Positions 24,013 through 32,755 of a DNA stretch of 64,000 nucleotides are shown one piece after another. Each line of letters opens with the position of its first letter. Within the stretch, counting starts at the first letter, position 1. The translations under genes were made by a program, and so were the position numbers. The notes under the pieces were generated by a model, which did not search any database, was not told the origin of the DNA, and saw only the letters and a program-made list of their open reading frames with translations. Source of the DNA: Glutamicibacter creatinolyticus (GTDB taxonomy: Bacteria; Actinomycetota; Actinomycetes; Actinomycetales; Micrococcaceae); the NCBI RefSeq assembly GCF_006094275.1, contig NZ_CP034412.1:1550001-1614000 (forward strand), given 5' to 3'.

Positions 24013-24762
24013 TTGAGCGACTACAAGGGCGCAATCGTCACCGGTTCCTCGCGCGGCATCGGATCGGTCACCGCACAGATCCTGGCCGAGAAGGGGATCG
24101 GCGTGGTGGTCAACTACCGTTCCAAGGCCCCGCGGGCGAACAAGATCGTGGCCGGCATCCAGGAGAAGGGCGGCCGCGCGGTCGCCGTGGGCGCGGACCT
24201 GACCACCGTGGAGGGTCCGGCCGCGCTGGTGGACGCCGCGGTGGAAAACTTCGGCTCGCTGGACGTGCTGGTGCTCAACGCCTCGGGCGGCATGGAAACG
24301 AACATGGGGGAGAACTACGCGCTGCGCCTGAACCGCGACGCGCAGGTGGCCATGCTCACCGCCGCCCTGCCCAAGATGTCCGCCGGCGCCCGCGTCGTGT
24401 TCGTCACCAGCCACCAGGCGCACTTCATCCACGAGGTCTCCACCATGGACGCCTACGACGCGGTGGCCAAGTCCAAGCGCGCCGGTGAGGATGCGCTGCG
24501 CGAGATGATCCCGCAGCTGAGCGAGAAGGGCATCAGCCTGGTGGTGGTCTCCGGGGACATGATCGAGGGCACCATCACCGCCACCCTGCTCAACCGCATG
24601 GAGCCCGGCGCCATCGACGCGCGCCGCGAGGCGGCCGGCAAGCTGTACTCCGTGGAGGAGTTCGGCGCGGAGGTGGCCAAGATGGTCTTCGCCGGCGTGG
24701 AAACCGGGCACACCGAACTGGTCGGCGGCGCCGGGGACTTCTTGAAGGCCTCGGGCCAGTAG
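24013..24762 (+). CDS. SDR-family oxidoreductase with atypical active site, TTG start
   Basis: A 249-residue Rossmann-fold protein with IVTGSSRGIG and LVLNASGGMETNMG, and a Ser in VVFVTSHQAH near residue 133. At the place of Tyr-x3-Lys it has YDAVAKSKRAGED, so the nearest lysines are 5 and 7 residues after Tyr148 rather than 4. The rest follows the SDR fold. It may use an altered triad or bind NAD(P) without classical reduction. TTG at 24013 follows AAGGAGT by about 7 bases and is the only start with a good ribosome site. Probably co-transcribed with the preceding fabG. Confidence 0.82.
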   Translation: MSDYKGAIVTGSSRGIGSVTAQILAEKGIGVVVNYRSKAPRANKIVAGIQEKGGRAVAVGADLTTVEGPAALVDAAVENFGSLDVLVLNASGGMETNMGENYALRLNRDAQVAMLTAALPKMSAGARVVFVTSHQAHFIHEVSTMDAYDAVAKSKRAGEDALREMIPQLSEKGISLVVVSGDMIEGTITATLLNRMEPGAIDARREAAGKLYSVEEFGAEVAKMVFAGVETGHTELVGGAGDFLKASGQ

Positions 24763-24776
24763 GCGCCGTTCAACGC

Positions 24777-24816
24777 GTTCACCCCGGTCCCGCCACCTGG
24801 CGGGGCCGGGGTGAAC
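24777..24816. terminator. Terminator after the SDR pair
   Basis: An 18-bp stem (24777-24794 with 24799-24816) with one G-U pair and loop ACCT, followed by ACTTTAACC. It lies 15 bases past the SDR stop. Confidence 0.85.
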
Positions 24817-24857
24817 ACTTTAACCGGCAGGTCGAATCCGGGTCCGGAGATTAACGG

Positions 24858-24903
24858 CCGCGGGCCCGGAAGGAAGCGTGAAGGCTTCCTTCCAGGCCCG
24901 CGG
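24858..24903 (-). terminator. Terminator after the VanW gene
   Basis: A 20-bp stem (24858-24877 with 24884-24903) with one mismatch and a 6-base loop, just past the VanW stop on the reverse strand. Confidence 0.8.
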
Positions 24904-24919
24904 TGCGCCGGCGAAGGGT

Positions 24920-26635
24920 TTACGGCTTCTTGCCGCACACGACCTTGTGCCAGGGCGCGTAGGTCCAGCTGGTCACATCCGGCGGCAGGGTCTTCGAGCC
25001 GTCAATGCTGGTGCGGTTGCGGGTGATCGAGATGCTGAAGCCCTTCTTGCCCCCGCTTTCGGAGACGCACTTTTCCGCATCGTTGTACTTGGTCTCCGGG
25101 TTGGTGAAGCTGTGCTTGCCCGAGCTGGACTCGCTCACCTTCCAGTACTTGGTGCTCCACAGCCGGGTGTGCACCGCGTCCGGGGAAACCCAGGCCTCGA
25201 TCATCACGCCGTAGGGGGTGTTGTTCTTCCACTTCATGTCCACCTGGCCCTCCCACAGGGTGGCCTCGCGGCCGGCCGGGTAGCGTTCAAACCAGCGCGA
25301 GTGCGGCTTGTGGGTGATGTCGTCGTAGCCGGCCAGGAAGCCGACGTTGTACATCTGGGTGGAGATCTGCGACAGCCCGCCGCCCACCGCCTCGGTGGAG
25401 AAGCCATTTTCCACCACGCCGGAACTGTAGTAGCCGTTGGCCACGGTGATCGGGCCCAGCGCCTCCAGCAGCGAGAAGGTCTCACCGGGCTTGACCACCA
25501 CGCCGGTCAGCCGCTTCGCGCCGGCCTTCAGGTTCTTGGTGCGCACCGTGTCGCTGGCCGGGTACGGGGTGGAGAATTCAACGATCTCCTCCTTGATGCC
25601 CAGCTTCTTGGCATCCTCCGTGGTGAAGTCCGCCTCCTTGGTTTCCATCCGCACCTCGGCGGTGCGCGAATCCCCGGTCCCGGCGGCGAGCACCTTGGCG
25701 CCCAGGTCCTTGGTTTCCAGGGCCATGCCCGGCGTGGATTCGATGATCTTCGGCTTGCCGCCGGAGAAGACAACCTTCGCGTCCTTCGCCGTGCTGCTCA
25801 GCTCCGAGTTCTTCGTCGCGGCCTTGTACAGCGCCTGGTCATCAAGCACCAGCTGCGGCTGCTGCTCGTCGTTGACCGAGTACTTCGCGGCGGAGGCGAT
25901 CGAGGCCGGGGAGAGCTCGACCTGCTTCTCCCCGTTGCTCAGCGTCACCGGGGCGGAGAGCAGCTTGGCCACGGTCTCATCGTGGAAGGCCTGCAGCTGC
26001 TCACCCGAGACGGCCGGTTCGGTGACCTCGGCCGAAAGCGGGATCTTTTCCCCGTCCAGCTTCCACTCATCCTGCACGGTGTGCGCCGAATCCTCCACGT
26101 CCAGCTGCACGCCGCTGACCGGGGAGACGACCTTCGCCTTGGCGCCCTCGAACTCGATGGTGCCCTCGGCAACCTCGGCATCCGCCTTCTTGGCCAGCTG
26201 CTCCAGCTCACCGGTCAGCTTCGCCTCATCGACGGTGGTCACCGGTTCGGCCTGGTAGGAGCCGGTCAGCCGCTGCCAGAGCTTGCCTGGGTTCAGCTCG
26301 TATCCGGTCAGCTGCGCAACGGTGGCGTCCACGTCCAGCCCGAGCCCGGCCGCGGCCGGGTCCAGCTGGTAGTCCTTGGCGTTCACGGTGACGTCGATGG
26401 GTTCCTCGGCCCGCGGGGCCAGCTGCTCCTGCAGGGTGGCCCGGGCCTCGTCCTGGCTCTGGGAGCCGATCGCGATCCCGGAGACCGTGGTGTTGGCCGG
26501 GATCTGCGAGCTGATCCACGCGGCCCCGCCGAAGTAGGCTCCGGCCACGGCCACCACCGCGCACCCGCTGATGATCCATGGCTTGGCGCTGGATTTGCGC
26601 TGCTTGGCTGAATCGCCGGAATCCGGTTCGCTCAT
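24920..26635 (-). CDS. VanW-family protein with putative peptidoglycan-binding repeats
   Basis: A 571-residue envelope protein. After a charged N-terminus a single TM anchor (AKPWIISGCAVVAVAGAYFG) leads to extracellular domains with two PG-binding-4-like repeats (about 60-330), then the VanW domain. The VanW hallmark follows: VVKPGETFSLLEALGPITVA, NGFSTEAVGGGLSQISTQMY and PHSRWFERYPAGREATLWEG. VanW is associated with vancomycin-resistance clusters but its chemistry is unknown. ATG 26635 is preferred over the upstream GTG 26662 because it begins the cytoplasmic N-terminus, though neither has a strong ribosome site. Confidence 0.9.
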   Translation of the reverse strand: MSEPDSGDSAKQRKSSAKPWIISGCAVVAVAGAYFGGAAWISSQIPANTTVSGIAIGSQSQDEARATLQEQLAPRAEEPIDVTVNAKDYQLDPAAAGLGLDVDATVAQLTGYELNPGKLWQRLTGSYQAEPVTTVDEAKLTGELEQLAKKADAEVAEGTIEFEGAKAKVVSPVSGVQLDVEDSAHTVQDEWKLDGEKIPLSAEVTEPAVSGEQLQAFHDETVAKLLSAPVTLSNGEKQVELSPASIASAAKYSVNDEQQPQLVLDDQALYKAATKNSELSSTAKDAKVVFSGGKPKIIESTPGMALETKDLGAKVLAAGTGDSRTAEVRMETKEADFTTEDAKKLGIKEEIVEFSTPYPASDTVRTKNLKAGAKRLTGVVVKPGETFSLLEALGPITVANGYYSSGVVENGFSTEAVGGGLSQISTQMYNVGFLAGYDDITHKPHSRWFERYPAGREATLWEGQVDMKWKNNTPYGVMIEAWVSPDAVHTRLWSTKYWKVSESSSGKHSFTNPETKYNDAEKCVSESGGKKGFSISITRNRTSIDGSKTLPPDVTSWTYAPWHKVVCGKKP

Positions 26636-26849
26636 CTGCACTGGTCTTAGACTCTTTCGCACGACATTGGGTTAGGCGCCGCCGCCCGGGCCTCCTCCCG
26701 CCTTTGGGGAGGGCGCCGGTGCGCGCCACCAGAAATCCTATCGGTTAGACCAACACGAAAACGCGCTAAGGCCCGGTTGCCAGCGAATCGTTATCTAGTT
26801 GTTGGATTTGGGTGAAGATGCGCTTAACATTTCCCCGGTTGGCCTTGAG

Positions 26850-27824
26850 CTACTCGGCGGCGGCCGGGGTGTCCAGGGCCGGGTGGTCGAACACCGAGCC
26901 CTCTTCCACCGCACTGCCCAGCACCAGGTCCGCGATGACCTCCAGGTCCGGGAAGTCCAGCTTCACCGCCGCGTGCTCGCGCAGCGCCGGCTTGGCGTTG
27001 AAAGCCACCCCCAGCCCGGCCGCGCCCAGCAGGTCCAGGTCGTTGGCCCCATCCCCGGCGGCGATGGTGGCCGTGAGCGGGATCTGGTTGCGTTCGGCCC
27101 ATTCGCGCAGCATCGCCTGCTTGGTGGAGCGGTCCACGATCTGCCCGTGCACTGTGCCGTCCAGCACCCCGTCGACGATGCCCAGCGTGTTGGCCAGCGC
27201 GTAGTCCAGGTTCAAGTCCTTGGCCAGCGGATCCAGGATCTGCTGGAATCCTCCGGAGACCACCCCGACCAGGTGCCCGGCCGCGTGGAAGCGCTCGATC
27301 AGGTGCCGCGCCCCGCGCGAGTACTCGATGCGCGCCCCGACCTCCTCCAGCACGCTTTCGGGCAGGCCCTTCAGGGTCGCCACGCGCTGGATGAGGGAGG
27401 CGGCGAAATCCAGTTCGCCGCGCATCGCCGCCTCGGTGACCGCGGCGACCTCCGCCTCCCGCCCGGCGTGGGCGGCCAGCAGCTCGATGACCTCCTGGCG
27501 GATCAGGGTGGAATCCACGTCCATCACCAGCAGCAGGCGTTCGGCCTGGACCAGCTGATCCGGTGCCACGGCCAGGCACGCGTCCTGCGCCTGCAGGGCG
27601 CCGGTGGCCAGGTACCCGGCGAAGAACCGCTCCACCTTCTGCCGGAAGCCGGCCGCATCCTGCTCCACGTGGGTGCGCACGATCAAACGCTGGTTGTTGG
27701 AGAACACCGGCAGCTCTTCCGGCGGGGCGCTGAGCAGCCCGGCGGCGCCGGCGGCGGCAAGCAGCGCCTCAAAACGCTGGCGGGGCAGGGCGGGACGGGA
27801 AATCAGGGCAAAGGTTGCAGGCAT
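26850..27824 (-). CDS. serB: Phosphoserine phosphatase
   Basis: A 324-residue HAD enzyme. The C-terminal catalytic half has LLLVMDVDSTLIRQEVIEL with the nucleophile Asp, HLVGVVSGGFQQI with the motif II Ser, and TIAAGDGANDLDLLGAAG with the metal-binding Asp residues. The N-terminal ~110 residues are the weakly conserved ACT-like regulatory part seen in long SerB forms. It completes serine synthesis by removing phosphate from phosphoserine. ATG 27824 starts the conserved PATFALISRP region. It is divergent from the ABC ATPase gene. Confidence 0.94.
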   Translation of the reverse strand: MPATFALISRPALPRQRFEALLAAAGAAGLLSAPPEELPVFSNNQRLIVRTHVEQDAAGFRQKVERFFAGYLATGALQAQDACLAVAPDQLVQAERLLLVMDVDSTLIRQEVIELLAAHAGREAEVAAVTEAAMRGELDFAASLIQRVATLKGLPESVLEEVGARIEYSRGARHLIERFHAAGHLVGVVSGGFQQILDPLAKDLNLDYALANTLGIVDGVLDGTVHGQIVDRSTKQAMLREWAERNQIPLTATIAAGDGANDLDLLGAAGLGVAFNAKPALREHAAVKLDFPDLEVIADLVLGSAVEEGSVFDHPALDTPAAAE

Positions 27825-27935
27825 GGCACCATTTTCGGCCCCGCAACGCCCCGGTGCCAAAAATGACGGGACGTATTGCGCGGCACCGGGCCGATGATTT
27901 AGGCAAAACGCACGGAAAAGTTTAGGGTTTTATCC

Positions 27936-28721
27936 ATGAGCCAAGTCCTATCTTTCAACGATGTCAGCGTGGTGCGCGGACGCAAGGAACTGCTGTCGGG
28001 CATCAACTGGAAAGTTTCCGAAGGCCAGCGCTGGGTCGTATTGGGACCCAACGGCGCGGGCAAGTCCACGCTGATGAACCTCGCCGCGGCGCGCATGCAC
28101 CCCACCCGCGGCACCGTGGAGATCCTGGATGAAACCCTGGGGCGGGTGGACGTGTTCGAGCTGCGCCCGCGCATCGGGCTGAGTTCCACCCTGATCGCCA
28201 ACCAGATCCCGGCCCACGAGACCGCGTTGAACGTCGTGCTCACCGCCGCCTACGGCTACACCGGGCGCTGGCGGGAGCGGTACGAGAAGATGGATGAGCG
28301 CCGCGCCTTCGCCCTGCTGCACGAGTGGGGGATGAGCACGTTCATGAACCAGCCCTTCGGCAAGCTCTCCGAGGGGGAGCGCAAGCGGGTGCTGATCGCC
28401 CGGGCGCTGATGACCGACCCGGAGCTGCTGATCCTGGATGAGCCCTCGGCCGGGCTGGACGTGGCCGGGCGCGAGGACCTGGTGTACCGGATGAGCCAGC
28501 TGGCCGCCGACGAGGAGGCCCCCACCCTGGTGCTGGTCACCCACCACCTGGAGGAAATCCCGCCGGGCTTCACCCACGCGCTGCTGATGAACTCGGGCAA
28601 GATCGTCGCCGCCGGCACCATGGCCGAGACGATGACCGAGGAAAAGCTCTCGGCCGCCTACGGGATGGAGCTGGCCGTACGGGTGGAGGGCGGACGCTAC
28701 AGCGCGTTCGCCCGTCGCTAG
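27936..28721 (+). CDS. Stand-alone ABC transporter ATPase
   Basis: A 261-residue ATP-binding subunit with VVLGPNGAGKSTLMN (Walker A), LSEGERKRVLIARALM (signature), LLILDEPSAGLDVAGRED (Walker B) and VLVTHHLEEIPPGF (H-loop). The signature begins LSEGE instead of LSGGQ. No permease or binding protein gene is beside it, so the partner is encoded elsewhere. Relatives of this type are annotated as iron-type or molybdate-type ATPases, but nothing here fixes the substrate. It is followed after 15 bases by a TSUP permease and then TrmH, in one probable transcript. Confidence 0.88.
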   Translation: MSQVLSFNDVSVVRGRKELLSGINWKVSEGQRWVVLGPNGAGKSTLMNLAAARMHPTRGTVEILDETLGRVDVFELRPRIGLSSTLIANQIPAHETALNVVLTAAYGYTGRWRERYEKMDERRAFALLHEWGMSTFMNQPFGKLSEGERKRVLIARALMTDPELLILDEPSAGLDVAGREDLVYRMSQLAADEEAPTLVLVTHHLEEIPPGFTHALLMNSGKIVAAGTMAETMTEEKLSAAYGMELAVRVEGGRYSAFARR

Positions 28722-28736
28722 GATCCGCGGGGGCTG

Positions 28737-29546
28737 ATGTTGCTCGATTTCTGGCAGGAGATCCTTGTCTTCCTGGGCGGGCTGTGGGCCGGGACCATCA
28801 ACACGGTGGTCGGCTCCGGCACCCTGGTGACCTTCCCGATCCTGGTCGCCCTGGGCGTCGCCCCGGTCAACGCGGTGGTCTCCAACGCGATGGGCCTGGT
28901 CGCCGGCGGGTTCTCCGGGGCCTGGGGGTACCGCCGGGAGGCGGCCACCGTCAAGCGCACGCTGCTGAAACTGGTGCCGCTGTCCATCATCGGCGGGCTG
29001 ATCGGCTCCCTGCTGCTGCTGAACCTGCCCGAATCGGTGTTCGGGGTCGTCGCCCCGGTGCTGCTGGCCGCGGCCCTGGTGCTGGTGATCTTCCAGCCAA
29101 AGCTGGCCGCCTGGGCCAAGACCCGCCAGGCCGCCCGCGGCGGCACCGACCCGGACGCCGCCGACCAGGCGCGCATCCCGGCGATCCTGTACGTGCTGGT
29201 GTTCCTGATCGGCGTGTACGGCGGGTACTTCACCGCCGCGCAGGGCGTGCTGCTGATGGCCGTGTTCGGCGTGTTCCTGCAGGCCTCGCTGCAGCAGTCC
29301 AACGCCATCAAGGTGATCCTCTCCCTGCTGGTGAACATCATCGCCGCCTGCATGTACCTGATCATCGCCCCCGAACGCATCCAGTGGATCGTGGTGCTGC
29401 TGATCGCCGTCGGCTCGCTGATCGGCGGGTTCATCGGCGCGAAGATCGGACGCAAGCTCTCCCCGCTATGGCTGCGCGCGGTGATCGTGGTGCTGGGGCT
29501 CATCGCCCTGGCCAACATGCTGCTCAAGCTGGTCAACGGTGGCTGA
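28737..29546 (+). CDS. TSUP (TauE/SafE) family permease
   Basis: A 269-residue membrane protein with about 8 hydrophobic helices. The first repeat carries AGTINTVVGSGTLVTFPILV, typical of TSUP, followed by PVNAVVSNAMGLVAGGFSG. The second repeat has IYGGYFTAAQGVL-like sequence (VYGGYFTAAQGVLLMAVFGV). TSUP proteins export sulfite, sulfonates or other organic anions. The substrate here is unknown. It begins 16 bases after the ABC ATPase and overlaps the start of the rRNA methyltransferase gene. Confidence 0.88.
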   Translation: MLLDFWQEILVFLGGLWAGTINTVVGSGTLVTFPILVALGVAPVNAVVSNAMGLVAGGFSGAWGYRREAATVKRTLLKLVPLSIIGGLIGSLLLLNLPESVFGVVAPVLLAAALVLVIFQPKLAAWAKTRQAARGGTDPDAADQARIPAILYVLVFLIGVYGGYFTAAQGVLLMAVFGVFLQASLQQSNAIKVILSLLVNIIAACMYLIIAPERIQWIVVLLIAVGSLIGGFIGAKIGRKLSPLWLRAVIVVLGLIALANMLLKLVNGG

Positions 29547-30375
29547 GCCGCACTACGCCCACCGGGTGATCGAGATCCGCGACCTGCACGGGGACCCGCG
29601 CCTGGATGACTACCTGAAGCTGAGCGAGGCGAACCTGCGGATGCGCAGCGACATCGCCAACGGGATCTACATCGCCGAAAGCACCATGGTAGTCCAGCGC
29701 GCGATCTCGGTGGGGCATGTGCCGCGCAGCTTCCTGCTGGCCCGCAAATACCTGCCCCAGCTGGAGGCCGAGTTCGCCCGCTACCCCGACGCCCCGATCT
29801 TTGTGGGCGAGGACGCCGAACTGGAGGCGCTGACCGGCTTCCACCTGCACCGCGGCGCCCTGGCCGCCATGCAGCGCCCGGCCCCGCTGGAGCTGGATGC
29901 GGTGCTGGAAAAGTCCTCGCGGATCGCGATCCTGGAGGACATCGCCGATCACTCCAACCTCGGCGCCATGCTGCGTTCGGCGGCCGGGCTCGGCGTGGAT
30001 GCTGTACTGCTGACCCCAAACTGCGTGGACCCGCTCTACCGGCGCAGCGTGCGCGTGTCCATGGGCACGGCGCTGACCATCGACTGGGTGCGCCTTGGCA
30101 CCTGGCCGGCCGACCTGGAGCGGGTGCGTGAGCACGGCTACCGGATCCTGGCGATGGAGTTGACCGAGGACGCGACCCCGCTGGATGAGCTGGTGCCGCA
30201 GCCGGGGGAGAAGATCGCGATGGTCCTGGGCAACGAGGGCCGCGGGGTGCGTCCCGAAACCCTGCAGGCGGTGGACCAGAGCGTGATCATCCCGATGGCC
30301 CGGCAGGTCGCCTCCCTGAATGTGGCCGCCGCCAGCGCCGTCGCGTTCTGGCAATTGTGCCGCGGACCACGCTAG
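29539..30375 (+). CDS. SpoU/TrmH-family RNA 2'-O-methyltransferase
   Basis: A 278-residue SPOUT enzyme. An N-terminal substrate-binding part (residues 1-100) precedes the knot domain with LEDIADHSNLGAMLRSAAGL, MVLGNEGRGVRPETL and IIPMARQVASLNVAAASAV, the three TrmH motifs; the Arg, Asn and Glu of these are kept. It methylates a ribose in rRNA or tRNA using S-adenosylmethionine. The target cannot be told from sequence. GTG at 29539 overlaps the upstream permease gene by 8 bases, so translation is coupled. Confidence 0.92.
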   Translation: MAEPHYAHRVIEIRDLHGDPRLDDYLKLSEANLRMRSDIANGIYIAESTMVVQRAISVGHVPRSFLLARKYLPQLEAEFARYPDAPIFVGEDAELEALTGFHLHRGALAAMQRPAPLELDAVLEKSSRIAILEDIADHSNLGAMLRSAAGLGVDAVLLTPNCVDPLYRRSVRVSMGTALTIDWVRLGTWPADLERVREHGYRILAMELTEDATPLDELVPQPGEKIAMVLGNEGRGVRPETLQAVDQSVIIPMARQVASLNVAAASAVAFWQLCRGPR

Positions 30376-30506
30376 GCGGTTCGCCGAACACGCTCCCGGT
30401 GCGATAGGATGGACTGTCTGTGTGCGCACGCGTGCGTGGACACCATTTTTCCGAGTACGTTGCCGCTGGCAAAATCCAGGGGCAGATAACCAAAGGGTAT
30501 AAAAGC

Positions 30507-30764
30507 ATGAAGGCTGACATCCATCCGAAGTACAACTACGTTGTGTTCAACGACCTCGCATCGGGCGAGAAGTTCCTGACCCGTTCGACCGTTGGCAGCT
30601 CCAAGACCATCACCTGGGAGGACGGCAACGAGTACCCGGTCATCGACGTCGAAATCTCGGCCGCTTCGCACCCGTTCTACACCGGCAAGCAGCGCATCAT
30701 GGACACCGCTGGCCGCGTCGAGCGCTTCAACGCCCGCTTCAAGGGCTTCGGCGGCAAGAAGTAG
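30507..30764 (+). CDS. rpmE2: 50S ribosomal protein L31 type B
   Basis: An 85-residue protein with [20 protein letters not shown] and [20 protein letters not shown], typical of L31 type B. The zinc-binding CxxC pairs of type A L31 are absent, so it needs no zinc. Type B forms often replace the zinc form under zinc limitation via Zur. I did not identify a Zur box in the 130 bases upstream. AAAGGG precedes the ATG, and a strong terminator follows. Confidence 0.95.
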   Translation: MKADIHPKYNYVVFNDLASGEKFLTRSTVGSSKTITWEDGNEYPVIDVEISAASHPFYTGKQRIMDTAGRVERFNARFKGFGGKK

Positions 30765-30791
30765 GCTGCAACGCCCACACCGCTTCAACCA

Positions 30792-30830
30792 CGGCGGGCA
30801 GCCCCGGTTTATTACCGGGACTGCCCGCCG
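30792..30830 (+). terminator. Terminator after rpmE2
   Basis: A 17-bp stem (30792-30808 with 30814-30830) with one G-U pair and a 5-base loop, beginning 28 bases after the rpmE2 stop. Confidence 0.9.
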
Positions 30831-30934
30831 CGGCATTTAACGCCCCCACCGGCTTTCCCGCATCCGGCCCGATGTGCCGAACCAGTCGCCGACGGCCACG
30901 GAAGAGGGCCCGGCGCAGCGGATAGGATGAAGTC

Positions 30935-32044
30935 ATGACGCAACAAGGGCACGAAACGCAGCACGCAGATTCCACCGAAGCGCTCCAGTACCAGCACCAC
31001 GGCGAGTACAAGGTCGTGGGCGGCAAGCTGGTCATCGCCGACCTGGACAGCGCCGACGGGGTCATCACCGCCTCCAACATCAACGGGGACTTCTTCCTGG
31101 AACCCGACGAGGCGCTGGAGGACCTGAACCGGGCGCTGATCGGGCTGCCCACCGACGCCACGCACTCCACCATCCGCGAGGCCGTGGTCAGCGGACTGCG
31201 CGAGGGCACCGAAATGATCGGCTTCGACGCCGAGGCCGTGGCCCGCGTGGTGCGCCGCGCCCTGGGCCACGCCACCACCTGGGCGGACCACGACTGGCAG
31301 GTTATCGCCCCCACCACCATCCCGATCACCGAGCAGGTCGCCCTGGATGAGGTGCTCGCCCGCCAGGTCGCCGCCGGCACCCGCCCGCCGACCCTGCGCT
31401 TCTGGGACTGGAACGAGGCCGCGGTGGTCATCGGCTCCTTCCAATCCCTGTCCAACGAGGTCGACGCGCAGGCCGCCGCCCACCACGGGGTGAAGGTGGT
31501 GCGCCGCATCTCCGGCGGCGGGGCGATGTTCATGGAGGCCGGCAACTGCATCACCTACTCGCTCTACGCCCCCGAATCCCTGGTCGACGGGATGAGCTTC
31601 GCCGACTCCTACCCGTACCTGGACCAGTGGGTCATGGACGCGCTGCAGAAGCTGGGCGTCCAGGCCTACTACAAGCCGCTGAATGACATCGCCACCGACC
31701 AGGGCAAGATCGGCGGCGCCGCGCAGAAGCGCCTGGCCCGCGGCGGCATGCTGCACCACGTGACCATGAGCTACGACATCGATGCGCAGAAGATGGTCGA
31801 GGTGCTGCGCATCGGCCGGGAGAAGATCTCCGACAAGGGCATCACCAGCGCCGTCAAGCGCGTGGACCCGCTCAAGAGCCAAACCCAGCTGGCCCGCGAT
31901 GAGGTCATCCGCACCATGATGGAGACCTTCACCGGCCACTACCAGGCCACCGAGGCCACCTTGGATGAGGACACCCGCCAAGCCGCACGCGAACTGGCCG
32001 CCGCGAAGTTCGCCACCGACGCCTGGACCGCCCGGGTGCCCTAA
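30935..32044 (+). CDS. Lipoate-protein ligase family protein with N-terminal accessory domain
   Basis: A 369-residue protein. Residues about 20-105 (GEYKVVGGKLVIADLDSADG through FFLEPDEALEDLNRALIG) resemble the accessory C-terminal domain of LplA. The biotin/lipoate A/B ligase core follows from about 130, with RFWDWNEAAVVIGSFQSL, VVRRISGGGAMFMEAGNCIT and DIATDQGKIGGAAQKR including the catalytic-type Lys. In E. coli LplA the accessory domain is at the C-terminus, so the order is reversed here. It would attach lipoate or octanoate to E2 and GcvH domains. It is followed by a frameshifted gene overlapping its stop. Confidence 0.85.
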   Translation: MTQQGHETQHADSTEALQYQHHGEYKVVGGKLVIADLDSADGVITASNINGDFFLEPDEALEDLNRALIGLPTDATHSTIREAVVSGLREGTEMIGFDAEAVARVVRRALGHATTWADHDWQVIAPTTIPITEQVALDEVLARQVAAGTRPPTLRFWDWNEAAVVIGSFQSLSNEVDAQAAAHHGVKVVRRISGGGAMFMEAGNCITYSLYAPESLVDGMSFADSYPYLDQWVMDALQKLGVQAYYKPLNDIATDQGKIGGAAQKRLARGGMLHHVTMSYDIDAQKMVEVLRIGREKISDKGITSAVKRVDPLKSQTQLARDEVIRTMMETFTGHYQATEATLDEDTRQAARELAAAKFATDAWTARVP

Positions 32045-32363
32045 TGCCCACGACCCAGCCCTCCGGTCCGGACGAAACCAACCTGCTGCTGCACGGCAGC
32101 GGGGTGGTCCGCCGTCTCGGACTGGGGGAGCGGCCACCCTACCTTGAGGTGGATACCGGTGCATCGGGCTACCGGGTGGTTCCGGGTACCCAGGAGCTCT
32201 TTGAGGCGTTGCGCCAGCTGCCGGCCAGCGCCCTGCTCGGCCGCGTCTGGCCTTCGGCGGCTACCTGCGCCAGGATTCGACGCCGCCACAGGTCACGGCC
32301 CTGCAGCTGGGGATCACGCCGCAATTACCCACCGACAATGATCCCGCACCGGAGAAGCCATGA
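32044..32363 (+). pseudogene. Frameshifted small gene of unknown function
   Basis: The ATG overlaps the ligase stop by one base. The first frame (32044 to about 32245) reads coherently to LFEALRQLPASALLGR. After that a different frame reads LAFGGYLRQDSTPPQVTALQ and ends at TGA 32361-32363, which overlaps the ATG of the next gene as ATGA. Such neat junctions on both sides indicate one gene of about 106 codons broken by a single missing base near 32245-32255. A sequencing error is possible. No family is recognised; it would be an operon partner of the ligase-like gene. Confidence 0.6.
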
Positions 32364-32689
32364 TCAGTGACGTGGGCCGGGTGACCGGCTGCCGGGTGCA
32401 GGGGCACAACAACATCACCGAACTGCTGCTGCAGGCGCCGGTGCCCGAACCAGATGTCCATCTTGACGCGGTCCGGCACTACGTGCTGCAGTTCTTCACC
32501 GATCAGCCCGATGAGCTGGTGGAGCTGTTCGACCAGCTGCGGGGCCTGGATGTCTACTTCCACGGCCACGCCTCGTTCGCCCACGTACCCCAGGCCGGGA
32601 CCGTTGTTGAAGTAGCGGTCCTGGACTGGGGCCTGACCCCGGCCAGCCTGCTCACATTCCACCAAGCTGCCGCCAGGAGCGGGCAGTAA
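32360..32689 (+). CDS. Hypothetical protein
   Basis: A 109-residue protein with no family I recognise. It is acidic and rich in Leu/Val, with VLQFFTDQPDELVELFDQLR as a likely amphipathic helix and VPQAGTVVEVAVLDWGLTPA near the end. No signal peptide or membrane segment. It starts at the overlapping ATGA end of the frameshifted gene, so the two were probably one operon. An unrelated truncated HNH gene lies downstream. Confidence 0.55.
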   Translation: MISDVGRVTGCRVQGHNNITELLLQAPVPEPDVHLDAVRHYVLQFFTDQPDELVELFDQLRGLDVYFHGHASFAHVPQAGTVVEVAVLDWGLTPASLLTFHQAAARSGQ

Positions 32690-32722
32690 GCGCCACGAGC
32701 CCGACCTGAGCGTCGAACCGAC

Positions 32723-32738
32723 TCGAAAATCTTTTCGA
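32723..32738. repeat. Palindrome TCGAAAA / TTTTCGA
   Basis: Two perfect 7-base arms around TC, within the leader of the truncated HNH gene. It is AT-rich compared with its surroundings and resembles a regulatory palindrome or the end of a mobile or repeat unit. Confidence 0.4.
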
Positions 32739-32755
32739 ACTTTCCCCATCTGGTT

